DNA of 64,000 bases, taken from Saccharibacillus brassicae. GTDB lineage: Bacteria > Bacillota > Bacilli > Paenibacillales > Paenibacillaceae. The notes beneath the pieces are model-generated. The model was not told where the DNA came from and ran no database searches. It was given only the letters and a program-made list of their open reading frames with translations. The stretch spans positions 1,535,501-1,599,500 of the forward strand of contig NZ_CP041217.1 in NCBI RefSeq assembly GCF_006542275.1. Direction: 5' to 3'. A program made the translations under genes and the position numbers. Of the stretch, positions 43,397-55,482 are shown one piece after another (the first letter of the stretch is position 1; each line of letters starts with the position of its first letter).

Positions 43397-44437
43397 ATGT
43401 TGAAAAAGAAATGGCTTCCGCTTGCTTTGACTCTGTCCCTCGCCGCCCTTGCCGGCTGCAGCCAAACCGCCGATCCGGCTGCCGGTTCCGCGGGAGACGG
43501 CACGGCCGCCGCGCCCGACGCCAAAACGTACAAAATCGCGATTTCGCAAATCGTGGAACACCCTTCGCTCGACGCGACGCGGGAAGGCTTCATCGCCGCC
43601 CTCAAAGAAGAAGGTATCGTCGAAGGAGAGAACCTGACGCTCGATTACAACAACGCGCAGGGCGATTCGACCAACAATCTGTCGATCGCGCAGAAGCTGG
43701 CCGGCGTCAAAAACGACCTGGTGCTGGCGATCGCAACGCCTTCGGCCCAGGCCGTCGCCGCGCAGGTCAAAGAAACGCCGGTGCTGTTCGCGGCCGTGAC
43801 CGATCCGGTCAGCGCCAAAATCGTCGCCAGCATGGATAAGCCGGGCGCCAACGTCACGGGAGCTTCGGATACGAATCCGGAAGCGATCAAGCAGCTGGCG
43901 GACTTTATCGCCGCCGAGATGCCGGACGTCAAAAGCGTAGGCCTCGTGCTCAACGAAGGCGAACCGAACGCCGTCGTCATGGCGGAGCGCGCAGAGCAGG
44001 AATTCGGCGCGCACGGCATCAAGCTGGTCAAAGCGGCCGTCACGAACACGTCCGAAGTGCAGCAGGCGGCGCAATCGCTCGTCGGCCAGGTGGACGCGCT
44101 GTACATCACGCTCGACAACACCGTCGTCAGCGCCGTCGACACGATCATCAAGATCGCGAACGACAACAAGCTGCCGTTCTTCTCCAGCGACCGCGACACG
44201 GTAGAGAAAGGCGCGTTCGCGACCGTCGGCTTCAAGTATTACGACCACGGCTACCAGGTAGGCGAGATGGCCGCCGACATTCTCAAGAACGGCAAGAAGC
44301 CGGCCGACCTTCCGGTCGCCATGCAGGAGAAGCTTGATCTGATTCTCAACTTGAAAGCCGCCGAAGCGCAGGGCATCACGGTGACGGACGGCATGAAGGG
44401 CAAAGTTCAGGACCCGGATAACAACATCATTCAATAA
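43397..44437 (+). CDS. ABC transporter substrate-binding lipoprotein (TrpX/YtrC-like, PF04392 family)
   Basis: 346 residues. Lipoprotein signal ending LAALAGC (Cys21), then a two-lobed binding fold of the periplasmic-binding type: ISQIVEHPSLDATREGF at the first strand, AIATPSAQAV, VTDPVSAKI, and GFKYYDHGYQVGEMAADIL near the end. This family pairs with a single permease and an ATPase, as found next. TrpX of streptococci is linked to tryptophan uptake; here no trp regulatory element is seen, so the ligand is open. GAGAGGGG precedes the start. Confidence 0.9.
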   Translation: MLKKKWLPLALTLSLAALAGCSQTADPAAGSAGDGTAAAPDAKTYKIAISQIVEHPSLDATREGFIAALKEEGIVEGENLTLDYNNAQGDSTNNLSIAQKLAGVKNDLVLAIATPSAQAVAAQVKETPVLFAAVTDPVSAKIVASMDKPGANVTGASDTNPEAIKQLADFIAAEMPDVKSVGLVLNEGEPNAVVMAERAEQEFGAHGIKLVKAAVTNTSEVQQAAQSLVGQVDALYITLDNTVVSAVDTIIKIANDNKLPFFSSDRDTVEKGAFATVGFKYYDHGYQVGEMAADILKNGKKPADLPVAMQEKLDLILNLKAAEAQGITVTDGMKGKVQDPDNNIIQ

Positions 44438-44577
44438 CCGGACGGCGCCTGGAAAAGAGCCGGAGATCCGGCCGAATCGAAACGGGATGAGCTTTCGCTT
44501 CATCCCGTTTTGCTTGGCGCGGCGCCGCGTTCGCTCCAACCGCTTGTCCCTACCCTTTTGCCTAGGAGGCGTCATCC

Positions 44578-45498
44578 ATGTTCGAAAACTTCGTCGGCTC
44601 GATGCCCGGCGCCATCTATCTGGGACTGCTCTACGCCCTGATGGCGCTCGGCGTATACATCACGTTCCGTATTCTCGACTTCCCCGATCTGACGGTGGAC
44701 GGCAGCTTCACGACGGGAGCCGCCACCGCCGCCGTCATGATCTCGCACGGCATCTCGCCGTGGATCGCTTCGCTGACGGCGATTCTGGCCGGTATGGCCG
44801 CAGGTGCCTGCACCGGCCTGCTGCACACCAAAGGCAAAATCAACGGACTGCTGTCCGGCATCCTGATGATGATCGCCCTGTATTCGATCAACCTGCGCAT
44901 TCTCGGCAGCCCGAACGTGTCGATCATGGGCGAGGAGACGGTGCTCGGCACCTTTTCCCCGTTTCCGTTCATGATCGCGCTCGTGCTGATCTTCAAGCTC
45001 GCGCTCGACGCGTTCCTCAAGACGGACATCGGCCTGTCGCTGCGCGCGACCGGCGACAACAAGCGCATGATCCGCAGCTTCGGCGCCAATACCGATAACA
45101 CGACCATTCTCGGCATCAGCCTCTCGAACGGTCTGGTCGCGTTGTCCGGCGCGCTGATCGCGCAGCAGTCTTCGTTCGCGGACGCCACGTCGGGCATCGG
45201 CATGATCGTCATCGGCCTCGCTTCGGTCATTATCGGCGAAGCGCTGTTCGGCGCCAAGACCGTCTTCCGCGCGACGCTTGCCGTCGTGCTCGGCTCGGTC
45301 GTGTACCGGATCGTCATCTCGCTGGCGCTGCAAATCAAAGGCTTCGAGACGTCCGACCTCAAGCTCATTACGGCGATCATCGTCATTATCGCGCTCGTCT
45401 TCCCGACGGTGCGCAGCTCGATCAAGCAGCGCGGCGCCGCCAAGCGGCGCTCCGCCGAACTGCTCAAATCGTTCGAGACCGCGGGAGGTGACCGCTGA
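44578..45498 (+). CDS. ABC transporter permease of the TrpX-type system
   Basis: 306-residue permease with about eight helices, belonging to the branched-chain amino acid permease superfamily. Start MFENFVGSMPGAIYLGLLYA; conserved GVYITFRILDFPDLTVDGSF and a coupling region TGDNKRMIRSFGANTDNT. It is the only permease gene, so it probably dimerises. Its stop TGA overlaps the next ATG by one base. The C-terminal tail is basic and hydrophilic. Confidence 0.92.
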   Translation: MFENFVGSMPGAIYLGLLYALMALGVYITFRILDFPDLTVDGSFTTGAATAAVMISHGISPWIASLTAILAGMAAGACTGLLHTKGKINGLLSGILMMIALYSINLRILGSPNVSIMGEETVLGTFSPFPFMIALVLIFKLALDAFLKTDIGLSLRATGDNKRMIRSFGANTDNTTILGISLSNGLVALSGALIAQQSSFADATSGIGMIVIGLASVIIGEALFGAKTVFRATLAVVLGSVVYRIVISLALQIKGFETSDLKLITAIIVIIALVFPTVRSSIKQRGAAKRRSAELLKSFETAGGDR

Positions 45499-46292
45499 TG
45501 CTGCACGTATCGAACGTCTCCAAACTGTTCAATTCCGGTACCATCGACGAGAAAATCGCGCTGATCGGCATCGAGCTGAACCTGAAGCCGGGCGACTTCG
45601 TCACCGTCATCGGCAGCAACGGCGCGGGCAAATCGACGCTGATGAACATGATCTCCGGCGTCATGAAGCCCGATACCGGCGAGATCCGGATCGGCGACCG
45701 CTCCGTGACCGCCCTGCCCGAACACCGCCGCAGCCGCTGGATCGGCCGCGTCTTCCAGGACCCGATGGCCGGTACGGCCCCGCGCATGACCATCGAAGAG
45801 AATCTGGCGATGGCTTACCTGCGCGGCAAGCGCCGCGGCTTCTCGCTTGGCGTCAGCAGCGCCCGGCGCAAAATCTTCAAGGCCGAACTGAGCCGCCTCG
45901 GCATCGGGCTGGAGAACCGGCTGAGCGCCAAAGTCGGCCTGTTGTCCGGCGGCGAACGCCAGGCGCTGAGCCTGCTCATGGCGACGTTCACGCGTCCGCA
46001 GATTCTGCTGCTCGACGAACATACCGCCGCGCTCGATCCTTCCCGCGCGGAACTGATCACTTCGCTGACCGACGAGATCGTCCGCGACATGAACCTGACC
46101 ACCCTGATGGTCACGCACAACATGGAGCAGGCAATCCGCCTCGGCAACCGCCTCGTGATGATGGACAAAGGCCGCATCATTCTCGACATCGGCGAAGCCG
46201 ACAAGCAGCATCTGACCGTCGAGCGCCTGATGAGCGAATTCGAACGGATCAGCGGCAAGAAAATGGCGGACGACCGGACTTTGCTCGGTTAA
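45498..46292 (+). CDS. ABC transporter ATP-binding protein of the TrpX-type system
   Basis: 264-residue ATPase. Walker A GSNGAGKSTLM, Q-loop region RVFQDPMAGTAPR, signature LLSGGERQALSLLM, Walker B ILLLDEHTAALDP and H-loop MVTHNMEQAIRLG are all intact. The signature SGGER is normal. It is translationally coupled to the permease and ends the operon. A terminator follows at 46362. Confidence 0.95.
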   Translation: MLHVSNVSKLFNSGTIDEKIALIGIELNLKPGDFVTVIGSNGAGKSTLMNMISGVMKPDTGEIRIGDRSVTALPEHRRSRWIGRVFQDPMAGTAPRMTIEENLAMAYLRGKRRGFSLGVSSARRKIFKAELSRLGIGLENRLSAKVGLLSGGERQALSLLMATFTRPQILLLDEHTAALDPSRAELITSLTDEIVRDMNLTTLMVTHNMEQAIRLGNRLVMMDKGRIILDIGEADKQHLTVERLMSEFERISGKKMADDRTLLG

Positions 46293-46361
46293 TCCTGACT
46301 GGCAGTGCCTGTTGACCGGCTGCTTCCCGCGGCCTTGTCTTCCTTCCAAGCCCTAAACCCA

Positions 46362-46400
46362 AAAAGCTGCCCAATTCGCAATGCGAAGGGCAGCCTTTTT
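46362..46400 (+). terminator. Terminator of the TrpX-type operon
   Basis: GCTGCCC (46366-46372) pairs with GGGCAGC (46388-46394), with an inner TTCGCA/TGCGAA stem, then CTTTTTG. Confidence 0.8.
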
Positions 46401-46407
46401 GTATACT

Positions 46408-46501
46408 CTCTTGATCTTATCTCTTGATCTTATCTCTTGATCTTATTTCTTGATCTTATCTTTTATCTTTTGTCTTTTGTCTTTTGTCTTTTATCTCTTA
46501 T
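46408..46501. repeat. Two nested microsatellites: 13-bp x4 then 7-bp x6
   Basis: CTCTTGATCTTAT at 46408, 46421 and 46434 and TTCTTGATCTTAT at 46447, followed directly by 7-bp units CTTTTAT, CTTTTGT (three times), CTTTTAT, CTCTTAT (46460-46501). The 7-mer resembles the CTCTT...CTTAT ends of the 13-mer, as if one arose from the other by slippage. Confidence 0.95.
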
Positions 46502-46513
46502 CACTGGAGCGAC

Positions 46514-46647
46514 TTTTGCAGCAGGCGAGCCGATTTCCGATTTGAGCGACTTTCGGCTTTCCTCCCCTTCCGCTGAATCTTTTATCCAATCAGAGGGGAG
46601 GAAAACGAGTCCGAGCGAAAAGCGGAAATCGGCGAGCCCGTGCAAAC
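46514..46647. repeat. Long imperfect inverted repeat next to the hprK stop
   Basis: The arms 46514-46566 and 46592-46647 pair over about 50 bases: TTTGCA ends, GCCGATTTCCG with CGGAAATCGGC, and TTTCCTCCCC with GGGGAGGAAA are perfect blocks, separated by mismatched stretches. The loop is about 25 bases. It ends about three bases from the hprK stop codon. Confidence 0.8.
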
Positions 46648-46649
46648 AG

Positions 46650-47564
46650 TCACTCCGCGCCCTCTTCCAACCGGCCCATAAACTCCTCCGCCGCGCTGTA
46701 CCCGAGCTGCTTCAAATACCAGTTGTTCGCCGCGGCTTCGATCAGCCCCGACGTATCGCGGCCGGGCTGCAGCTGAATCTCGATATGCGGAATTTGGACG
46801 CCGAGATATTCGGTGAACTGATCCGCCACTTCCAGATCGTTGTTCAGCGCTTTGTCTTCCCACGGCGTCAGTTCGATATCGAGCACGATACGCGTCTCGT
46901 CCTGGAACGCGGTGCGTCCGTACTGGCGTACGACGTTGATCAGCCCGATGCTGCGCAGCGCCAGAAACTCCCGCGTAATCGTATTGTGCGTGCCGAGCAG
47001 CGTGGACGGGCCGAGCTTTTTGAGCACGACCACGTCGTCCGCCACGAAGCGGTGGCCGCGGCCGATCAGCGTGTGCGCCGTCTCGCTCTTGCCGATGCCC
47101 GAACGCCCGCGCAGCAGGACGCCGATCCCCGAGACGTTGATGCATACGCCGTGGATCGACATCTCCGGCGCCAGCGCCTTCAGCAGGTAGCCGTCGAGCT
47201 TGGTGAGGAACTCGGTCGTCTTCTCGGGCGTCCGCAGCAGCGGGATGCCTTCCTGATCGCAGAACATTTCCAGAAACGGGATCTCCTGCTGGCCCGTCGT
47301 CACGATAAAGCACGGCGGATGGTATTTGACGATATTGCCGATATGCAGCCTGCGTTCTTCGACGCTCTGCTGGAGCAGGTACGTGATTTCTTTGCGGCCC
47401 AGCACCTGCACCCGATTCATCGGAAAATACTCGAAATAGCCCACGAATTCCAGGCCGGGGCGGTGGGCTTTGGGACGGGTAATCTCGCGGTCGAGCCGGT
47501 CGGCTCCGGACAGCACTTCGAGCTTGAGCGCTCGGACGACATTTTCTACGGTAACGGATTTCAT
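46650..47564 (-). CDS. hprK: HPr kinase/phosphorylase
   Basis: 304-residue bifunctional enzyme that phosphorylates HPr at Ser46 when glycolytic intermediates are high and reverses it at high phosphate. HPr-Ser-P then acts with CcpA. The N-terminal HprK domain (~1-130) precedes the kinase domain with P-loop GRSGIGKSETAH and the HPrK signature region VADDVVVLKKLG. The second conserved stretch is NNDLEVADQFTEYL. It is the sensor for the catabolite control implied by cre-like sites at the bgl and sdh promoters. AGGAGG precedes the ATG, itself preceded by a 9-bp stem hairpin (47589-47629). Confidence 0.95.
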   Translation of the reverse strand: MKSVTVENVVRALKLEVLSGADRLDREITRPKAHRPGLEFVGYFEYFPMNRVQVLGRKEITYLLQQSVEERRLHIGNIVKYHPPCFIVTTGQQEIPFLEMFCDQEGIPLLRTPEKTTEFLTKLDGYLLKALAPEMSIHGVCINVSGIGVLLRGRSGIGKSETAHTLIGRGHRFVADDVVVLKKLGPSTLLGTHNTITREFLALRSIGLINVVRQYGRTAFQDETRIVLDIELTPWEDKALNNDLEVADQFTEYLGVQIPHIEIQLQPGRDTSGLIEAAANNWYLKQLGYSAAEEFMGRLEEGAE

Positions 47565-47588
47565 GGCTTATTCCTCCTGTACAGAATC

Positions 47589-47629
47589 GATCGCGGAAGA
47601 CGCCCGCCTGCCCGGCACTCTCCGCGATC
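47589..47629 (-). other. Hairpin in the hprK leader, next to its ribosome site
   Basis: GATCGCGGA (47589-47597) pairs perfectly with TCCGCGATC (47621-47629). It ends about 15 bases before AGGAGG of hprK and has no T tract, so it is not a standard terminator. Confidence 0.5.
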
Positions 47630-47733
47630 CGATAAAGGTCCGGCGCTGCCGCCGTACCAAAAAAAGCTCCCAACCCGGAAATGGCATCCAAGCTGAAAGC
47701 TTCGTGCAAACATTCATGCCGCCGGTCCGCCGC

Positions 47734-48096
47734 TTAGTCGCAGGGTTGGGCCAGCGTCTCGTCTTCTTCCCGCGTACGGAACGAAGAACCGCAGCCGCAG
47801 GTCGCGACCGCATTCGGGTTGAAGATGGTGAAGCCCCCGCTCATGCCGGATTCTTCAAAATCCACCTGCAGGCCGTTGAGGTATTTCAGGTCCTCTTTGG
47901 ATACGACCAATTTGATATCCTGTATATTCATGTAGACGTCGTCCGCATCGGACTCCTCGTTGTCAAAGCCCATTGCGTACGAAAAACCGCTGCAGCCTCC
48001 GCTGGCTACGCCCAAACGAAGAAACATGCCCGGCGTCTCCTGCTGCTCCAGCATCCCTTTGATGCGCGAAGCGGCCGATTCCGTGATTTCGATCAT
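47734..48096 (-). CDS. A-type iron-sulfur cluster carrier (HesB/IscA/ErpA family)
   Basis: 120-residue carrier delivering Fe-S clusters to apo-enzymes. The three conserved cysteines are present: GVASGGCSGFSYAMGF and the C-terminal CGCGSSF. It opens MIEITESAASRIKGML, the usual start. The last ~12 residues (TREEDETLAQPCD) extend a little beyond minimal homologues. It is on the minus strand upstream of hprK but with a 169-base gap. Likely clients in this window include SdhB and MqnE (inference). Confidence 0.93.
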   Translation of the reverse strand: MIEITESAASRIKGMLEQQETPGMFLRLGVASGGCSGFSYAMGFDNEESDADDVYMNIQDIKLVVSKEDLKYLNGLQVDFEESGMSGGFTIFNPNAVATCGCGSSFRTREEDETLAQPCD

Positions 48097-48504
48097 GGTT
48101 TTTCCTCCTTTAAGCTGATCTCCCTACATTATACGCCTCCGGGCCGCGCGACTCAAGCATTTCGGGCGGGCCGTCCGCGGCTTGAGCAGGAGGCCCGTGC
48201 CGCCTGCCCAGGACCGATAGGCGTAAAACGTCCCGTATTGCCCCGTTTCCCGAGTAGGTTTATAATGGGTACAGAATGACTCTTTAAATTTTCGGAATTT
48301 CGACACGAAGATGTAAAGAATGCTTGTCGGCCCACCGATGTAACTTTTTTCACACTTTCAGAAACGGCTTGTCCGTTTCAGCAAGATAGCGGCCGCCGCG
48401 TGCGGCTATGTTTTTGTTGTCTGTCCAGTATTCCGGTCCTATTCGGTCCGGCCCGTTCCGGTGCGGTAGCGCCGCCTCGGGATCAACGAGGAGGTTCTTA
48501 CAAA
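48097..48504. other. Divergent intergenic region, erpA-like gene and mqnE
   Basis: About 410 bases. It holds the mqnE promoter (48238-48266) and a perfect GAAACGG/CCGTTTC hairpin (48362-48380) in the long mqnE leader. No known riboswitch class was recognised; nothing else gene-like. Confidence 0.5.
48238..48266 (+). promoter_or_regulatory. Promoter of mqnE
   Basis: TTGCCC (48238-48243) and a perfect TATAAT (48261-48266), spacer 17, giving a leader of about 230 bases. Confidence 0.6.
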
Positions 48505-49611
48505 ATGTCTACGATCATCAATCCCACCATGGATAAGCGCATGGCCGAAATCGCCGAGAAGGTTCACAATGGGCAGCGTTTGAGCTTGGAAGACGGCGTT
48601 TATTTATATCAGAGCGAAGATATTTTGACGATCGGCCAGTTGGCCAACGAAGTCAACCTGCGCAAGAACGGCAAAAAGGTCTATTTTATCGAAAATATGA
48701 GCCTGTACTTCACCAACGTCTGCGAAGCGCACTGCGCGTTCTGCAACTTCCGCAAAGACGAGGGCGAAGAAGGTTCGTACACGCTGAGCGGCAGCGAAAT
48801 GGTCCGCTACGTCGAAGAGAACATCACGCCGGGCGTGCGCGAGTTCCATATCGTCGGCGGCCATAACAACAACGTGCCGTTCCAATACTACGTCGATTCC
48901 CTGGCCGCGCTGAACGAGCGTTTCCCGGAAGTGACGATCAAAGCGTACACGGCGGCGGAGATCGACTTCTTCACCCGCATCAGCGGACTGTCGATCGAAG
49001 AAGTGCTGCGCGCGCTTCAGGGCGCGGGCCTCAAATCGCTGACCGGCGGCGGCGCGGAGATTCTCTCCGACGAATACCGCCAGAAAATGCGCGTCGACAA
49101 AGCGAACGTGGACCGGTATCTCGAAGTGCACCGCACCGCCCACAAGATCGGTATGCGCACGCACACGACGATGCTGTACGGTTCGATCGAGAGCCACGAA
49201 GACCGCATCAACCACATGATCCAGATCCGCGAGCTTCAGGACGAGACGAACGGATTCATGGTGTTCATTCCGCTGTCCATGCAGCCCAAGAGCCGCAATG
49301 CCAGCATTATGCGCCGCAACTCGGCCTACGAAGATCTCAAGACGATCGCGATCAGCCGTCTGATGCTCGACAACATCGATCATATCAAAGCGTACTTCAT
49401 CAATATCGGCACGCAGCTGACGCAGATGGCGCTGACGTTCGGAGCTTCGGACGCGCACGGCACCATCGTCAAGGAACGGATCAGCCACGCCGCGGGCGCG
49501 CTGACTCCGGAAGGCTTGACGCGCAAGGAACTGATCTGGTTGATCAAGGGAGCGGGCCGCATCCCGGTAGAACGCGACACGTTCTACAACGAAGTCGAAG
49601 TGTACGAGTAG
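48505..49611 (+). CDS. mqnE: Aminofutalosine synthase MqnE (radical SAM)
   Basis: 368-residue radical SAM enzyme of the futalosine route to menaquinone, joining an adenosyl radical to a chorismate-derived enolpyruvyl benzoate. The cluster motif is CEAHCAFC (Cys-x3-Cys-x2-Cys) in NVCEAHCAFCNF. Other MqnE regions include FHIVGGHNNNVPF, LTGGGAEILSDEYR and TTMLYGSIESHEDRINHMI (last as adjacent blocks). It differs from the paralogue MqnC mainly in these blocks. The ATG at 48505 follows GAGGAGG. Menaquinone made here would serve Sdh and the NDH-2 enzymes. Confidence 0.92.
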   Translation: MSTIINPTMDKRMAEIAEKVHNGQRLSLEDGVYLYQSEDILTIGQLANEVNLRKNGKKVYFIENMSLYFTNVCEAHCAFCNFRKDEGEEGSYTLSGSEMVRYVEENITPGVREFHIVGGHNNNVPFQYYVDSLAALNERFPEVTIKAYTAAEIDFFTRISGLSIEEVLRALQGAGLKSLTGGGAEILSDEYRQKMRVDKANVDRYLEVHRTAHKIGMRTHTTMLYGSIESHEDRINHMIQIRELQDETNGFMVFIPLSMQPKSRNASIMRRNSAYEDLKTIAISRLMLDNIDHIKAYFINIGTQLTQMALTFGASDAHGTIVKERISHAAGALTPEGLTRKELIWLIKGAGRIPVERDTFYNEVEVYE

Positions 49612-49660
49612 AGGCTTCGCGCCGGCAGCTCGACCAATCCACACACTAAGGAGATCTGAT

Positions 49661-50725
49661 ATGAAAAATCTCGTTATTCTCGGCGGGGGCTACGGCGGCC
49701 TGACCATTCTCGATACCCTCTCGGAAAATCTTCCTTCGGACGTGAACGTGACGCTGATCGATCGGCTTCCTTTTATGGGACTCAAAACGGAATATTACGC
49801 GCTGGCGGCGGGAACCGTGTCCGACCACAAACTGCGGATCGCGTTCCCGAACCATCCCCGCATCACGAAGCATTTCGGTACGGTGGAGCAGATCGATCTG
49901 GAAAATAAAAAAGTGCTGCTGCAAAACGACGAGCCGGTTCCTTACGACCAGCTGGTCGTCGCGCTCGGCTGCACCGACAATTACCACGGCGTCCCTGGCG
50001 CGGACGAATTCACGTACAGCATCCAGTCGCTGCACGCTTCGCGCCGCACGAACGACAAGCTCAGCAGCCTCAAGCCTTCCGCCCACGTGCATATCGTCGG
50101 CGGCGGCCTCAGCGGCATCGAGCTTGCGGCCGAACTGCGCGAGAGCCGGCACGATCTGCGGATCACGCTGCTCGACCGCGGCGAGCGCCTGCTCTCGTCG
50201 TATCAGCCGCGGATCTCGCGCTACGTGCAGGACTGGTTCAAGAAACACGACGTCGAAGTGTGCCACAAAGTCTCGATCAGCCGCGTGGAGCAGGACGCGC
50301 TCTATAACGGCGACGAACTGATGCACACCGATGCCGTCGTCTGGACGGCCGGCATCCAGCCGGTCGACGTCGTGCAGAACATGAACGTCACCAAAGACCG
50401 TTCGGGCCGCGTCGTCATCAACGAATATTCGCAGATCGAGACGTACCCGGAAGTGTTCGTCTGCGGCGACTGCGCCAGCCTGGAGTTCGCTCCGAGCGCC
50501 CAGGCGGCGGAAGCGCAGGGCGAGCAGATCGCCCACGTGCTGCTCGCCTTCTGGAAAAACGAGAAGCCGAAGCTCAAGCCGATGAAGCTCAAAGGCATGC
50601 TTGGTTCCCTCGGCCAGAAAGCCGGCTTCGGCCTGAACGTCATCGGCGATACGTCGATTACCGGCCGCGTGCCGCGCATGCTCAAGAGCGGCGTCCTGTG
50701 GATGTCGAAGCATAATCTGGGGTAG
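49661..50725 (+). CDS. NAD(P)/FAD-dependent oxidoreductase, NDH-2-like (YutJ type)
   Basis: 354-residue flavoprotein related to type II NADH dehydrogenases: LVILGGGYGGLTILDTL (FAD), AHVHIVGGGLSGIELAAELR (NADH) and VFVCGDCASLEFAPSAQAAE near the end. It is shorter than the ndh product, and its C-terminal membrane-binding helix region is less obvious. It is 49 bases after mqnE with AAGGAG upstream, so it is probably co-transcribed with menaquinone biosynthesis, suggesting a quinone-linked role (inference). Confidence 0.9.
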   Translation: MKNLVILGGGYGGLTILDTLSENLPSDVNVTLIDRLPFMGLKTEYYALAAGTVSDHKLRIAFPNHPRITKHFGTVEQIDLENKKVLLQNDEPVPYDQLVVALGCTDNYHGVPGADEFTYSIQSLHASRRTNDKLSSLKPSAHVHIVGGGLSGIELAAELRESRHDLRITLLDRGERLLSSYQPRISRYVQDWFKKHDVEVCHKVSISRVEQDALYNGDELMHTDAVVWTAGIQPVDVVQNMNVTKDRSGRVVINEYSQIETYPEVFVCGDCASLEFAPSAQAAEAQGEQIAHVLLAFWKNEKPKLKPMKLKGMLGSLGQKAGFGLNVIGDTSITGRVPRMLKSGVLWMSKHNLG

Positions 50726-50824
50726 AAGATCCGGCTTTGGGGAGCCGACGGGAAGATTCAGTTCGCGCGGAGCGTCCTATGCGGACGTGGAAAACCCAAT
50801 CCGCGCCGCCCGGCCTGTGAAGCT

Positions 50825-50941
50825 GCGGAGAACTTGATTCCGATCGCTTGTTGCCTGTGGGAAATAGGATTGGATGTTGTCAGGGAGATTTCCCACAGAC
50901 AAAGGCGAGCACTCCGTTTCTCCATTCAAGTTCTCCTCCGC
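50825..50941. repeat. Nested imperfect inverted repeat downstream of the NDH-2-like gene
   Basis: Outer arms GCGGAGAACTTGA (50825-50837) with TCAAGTTCTCCTCCGC (50926-50941); inner arms GCCTGTGGGAAAT (50853-50865) with ATTTCCCACAGACAA (50888-50902). The loop is about 22 bases. It lies in a 404-base gap without genes, before the terminator at 50981. Confidence 0.8.
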
Positions 50942-50980
50942 CTCCCTGCCCGATGAAGTTTACGTCAACTTCCCCAGCCC

Positions 50981-51020
50981 AAAGAAGCCGTACTCGATAT
51001 CCGAGTACGGCTTCTTTTTT
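50981..51020. terminator. Bidirectional terminator between the NDH-2-like gene and licT
   Basis: A perfect 16-bp stem (50981-50996 with 51002-51017; core GAAGCCGTACTCG) with a five-base loop and T runs; it serves the convergent mqnE and licT units. Confidence 0.9.
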
Positions 51021-51129
51021 GTTGCCCGGCTAACAGCCTTGGGCTTATACAAAGGCGAAAAGAAATCCCGCCTCCAATCCGTTGGAGAGCCGGCCCCGGC
51101 TCTCCACAAACCGTACCTTTTCCAGGCGG

Positions 51130-51978
51130 CTACTCCAGCTCGTTGTACGACATCAGGCGATGGATATGCACCGCCAGATAGGTCAGTTCGTCGTTCGTAA
51201 TGACTTTTCCGTGCACCTGCTCCACGTAGGCTTTGATCTTGAATGCCCCGTCCATCGCCTGCGGGTAGAGCGTGGCGATCTGCTCGAACAGCAGATCGTC
51301 TTTGGCCTGCAGCATCCGATCCGAATAGAAGCGCTCGACGAAAAATTTCACGTGCGTAATGAACCGCGTGTAATGGATATTTTCCGTATCCAGATCGATA
51401 TGCAGCGAATACCGGACGAGATTGACGATGCTGCCGATCAGCTTGGCGTATTTCATCCCGTCTTTCGACTCGGACTTGCCGCCCTGCGCATTGATCAAAT
51501 GGAAAGCGATATTCGCGGCTTCTTCTTTGGGCAGTTCAAGCTCCAGCCGTTCGTTCATGAGATGCAGCGCGAACAGGCCGATCTCGAACTCTTCCGGGTA
51601 GTAGTTTTTGATCTCCCAGAACACTTTGTTCGTCAGGTTGATGTCTTTCTTGTAGCGTTCGACGGCGAAGCTCAAATGGTCCATGAGCATAAAATACGTG
51701 CCGGGATTCAGCTTCGTCTGCAGCTTGCGTTCGGCATAGGCCATAATCTCGCGCGTCAGTTCGACGTAGACGGGCTCGATCGCGTCCAGCATGCCGAGAT
51801 ACTCTTTGACTTTGACGTCTTCGACCGGAACGAACGTCTGGTCGACCTGGTTCTCGTCGATCAGACTGCCCGTTTTTTGCCCGTAGCCGATGCCTTTGCC
51901 GAAAACGATATATTCTTTGCCTTGATCGTCCTCGACGAGCACGACGCTGGAGTTCAGCACTTTTTTGATTTTGATCAT
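51130..51978 (-). CDS. licT: Transcription antiterminator LicT (BglG/SacY family)
   Basis: 282-residue RNA-binding antiterminator. Residues 1-60 are the CAT domain that binds the RAT hairpin (KIKKVLNSSVVLVEDDQGKE). PRD1 follows (~65-170; MDHLSFAVERYKKD holds its conserved His), then PRD2 (~175-282; ends YLAVHIHRLMSYNE). PRD1 is phosphorylated by EIIBgl without substrate; PRD2 by HPr for activity. It is last in the cluster (bglP, bglA, licT on the minus strand), so it shares the promoter it regulates or has its own. The ATG at 51978 has GGAAGGGG upstream. The RAT target lies at 55524-55556. Confidence 0.95.
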   Translation of the reverse strand: MIKIKKVLNSSVVLVEDDQGKEYIVFGKGIGYGQKTGSLIDENQVDQTFVPVEDVKVKEYLGMLDAIEPVYVELTREIMAYAERKLQTKLNPGTYFMLMDHLSFAVERYKKDINLTNKVFWEIKNYYPEEFEIGLFALHLMNERLELELPKEEAANIAFHLINAQGGKSESKDGMKYAKLIGSIVNLVRYSLHIDLDTENIHYTRFITHVKFFVERFYSDRMLQAKDDLLFEQIATLYPQAMDGAFKIKAYVEQVHGKVITNDELTYLAVHIHRLMSYNELE

Positions 51979-52025
51979 CTTGTCTGGTTCCCCTTCCTGC
52001 CGGAAAGATCGGAGCAGCCGACCGG

Positions 52026-55431
<3,406 letters not shown>

Positions 55432-55482
55432 ATCTATGCTCCTTTTTCAGGCGATATGAAAGGTTTCAGCCATTTTTCAACT

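Noticed and set aside
47640-47700. Terminator after the A-type Fe-S carrier gene
   Set aside because: A seven-T run exists on the minus strand, but the upstream bases form no clear stem.
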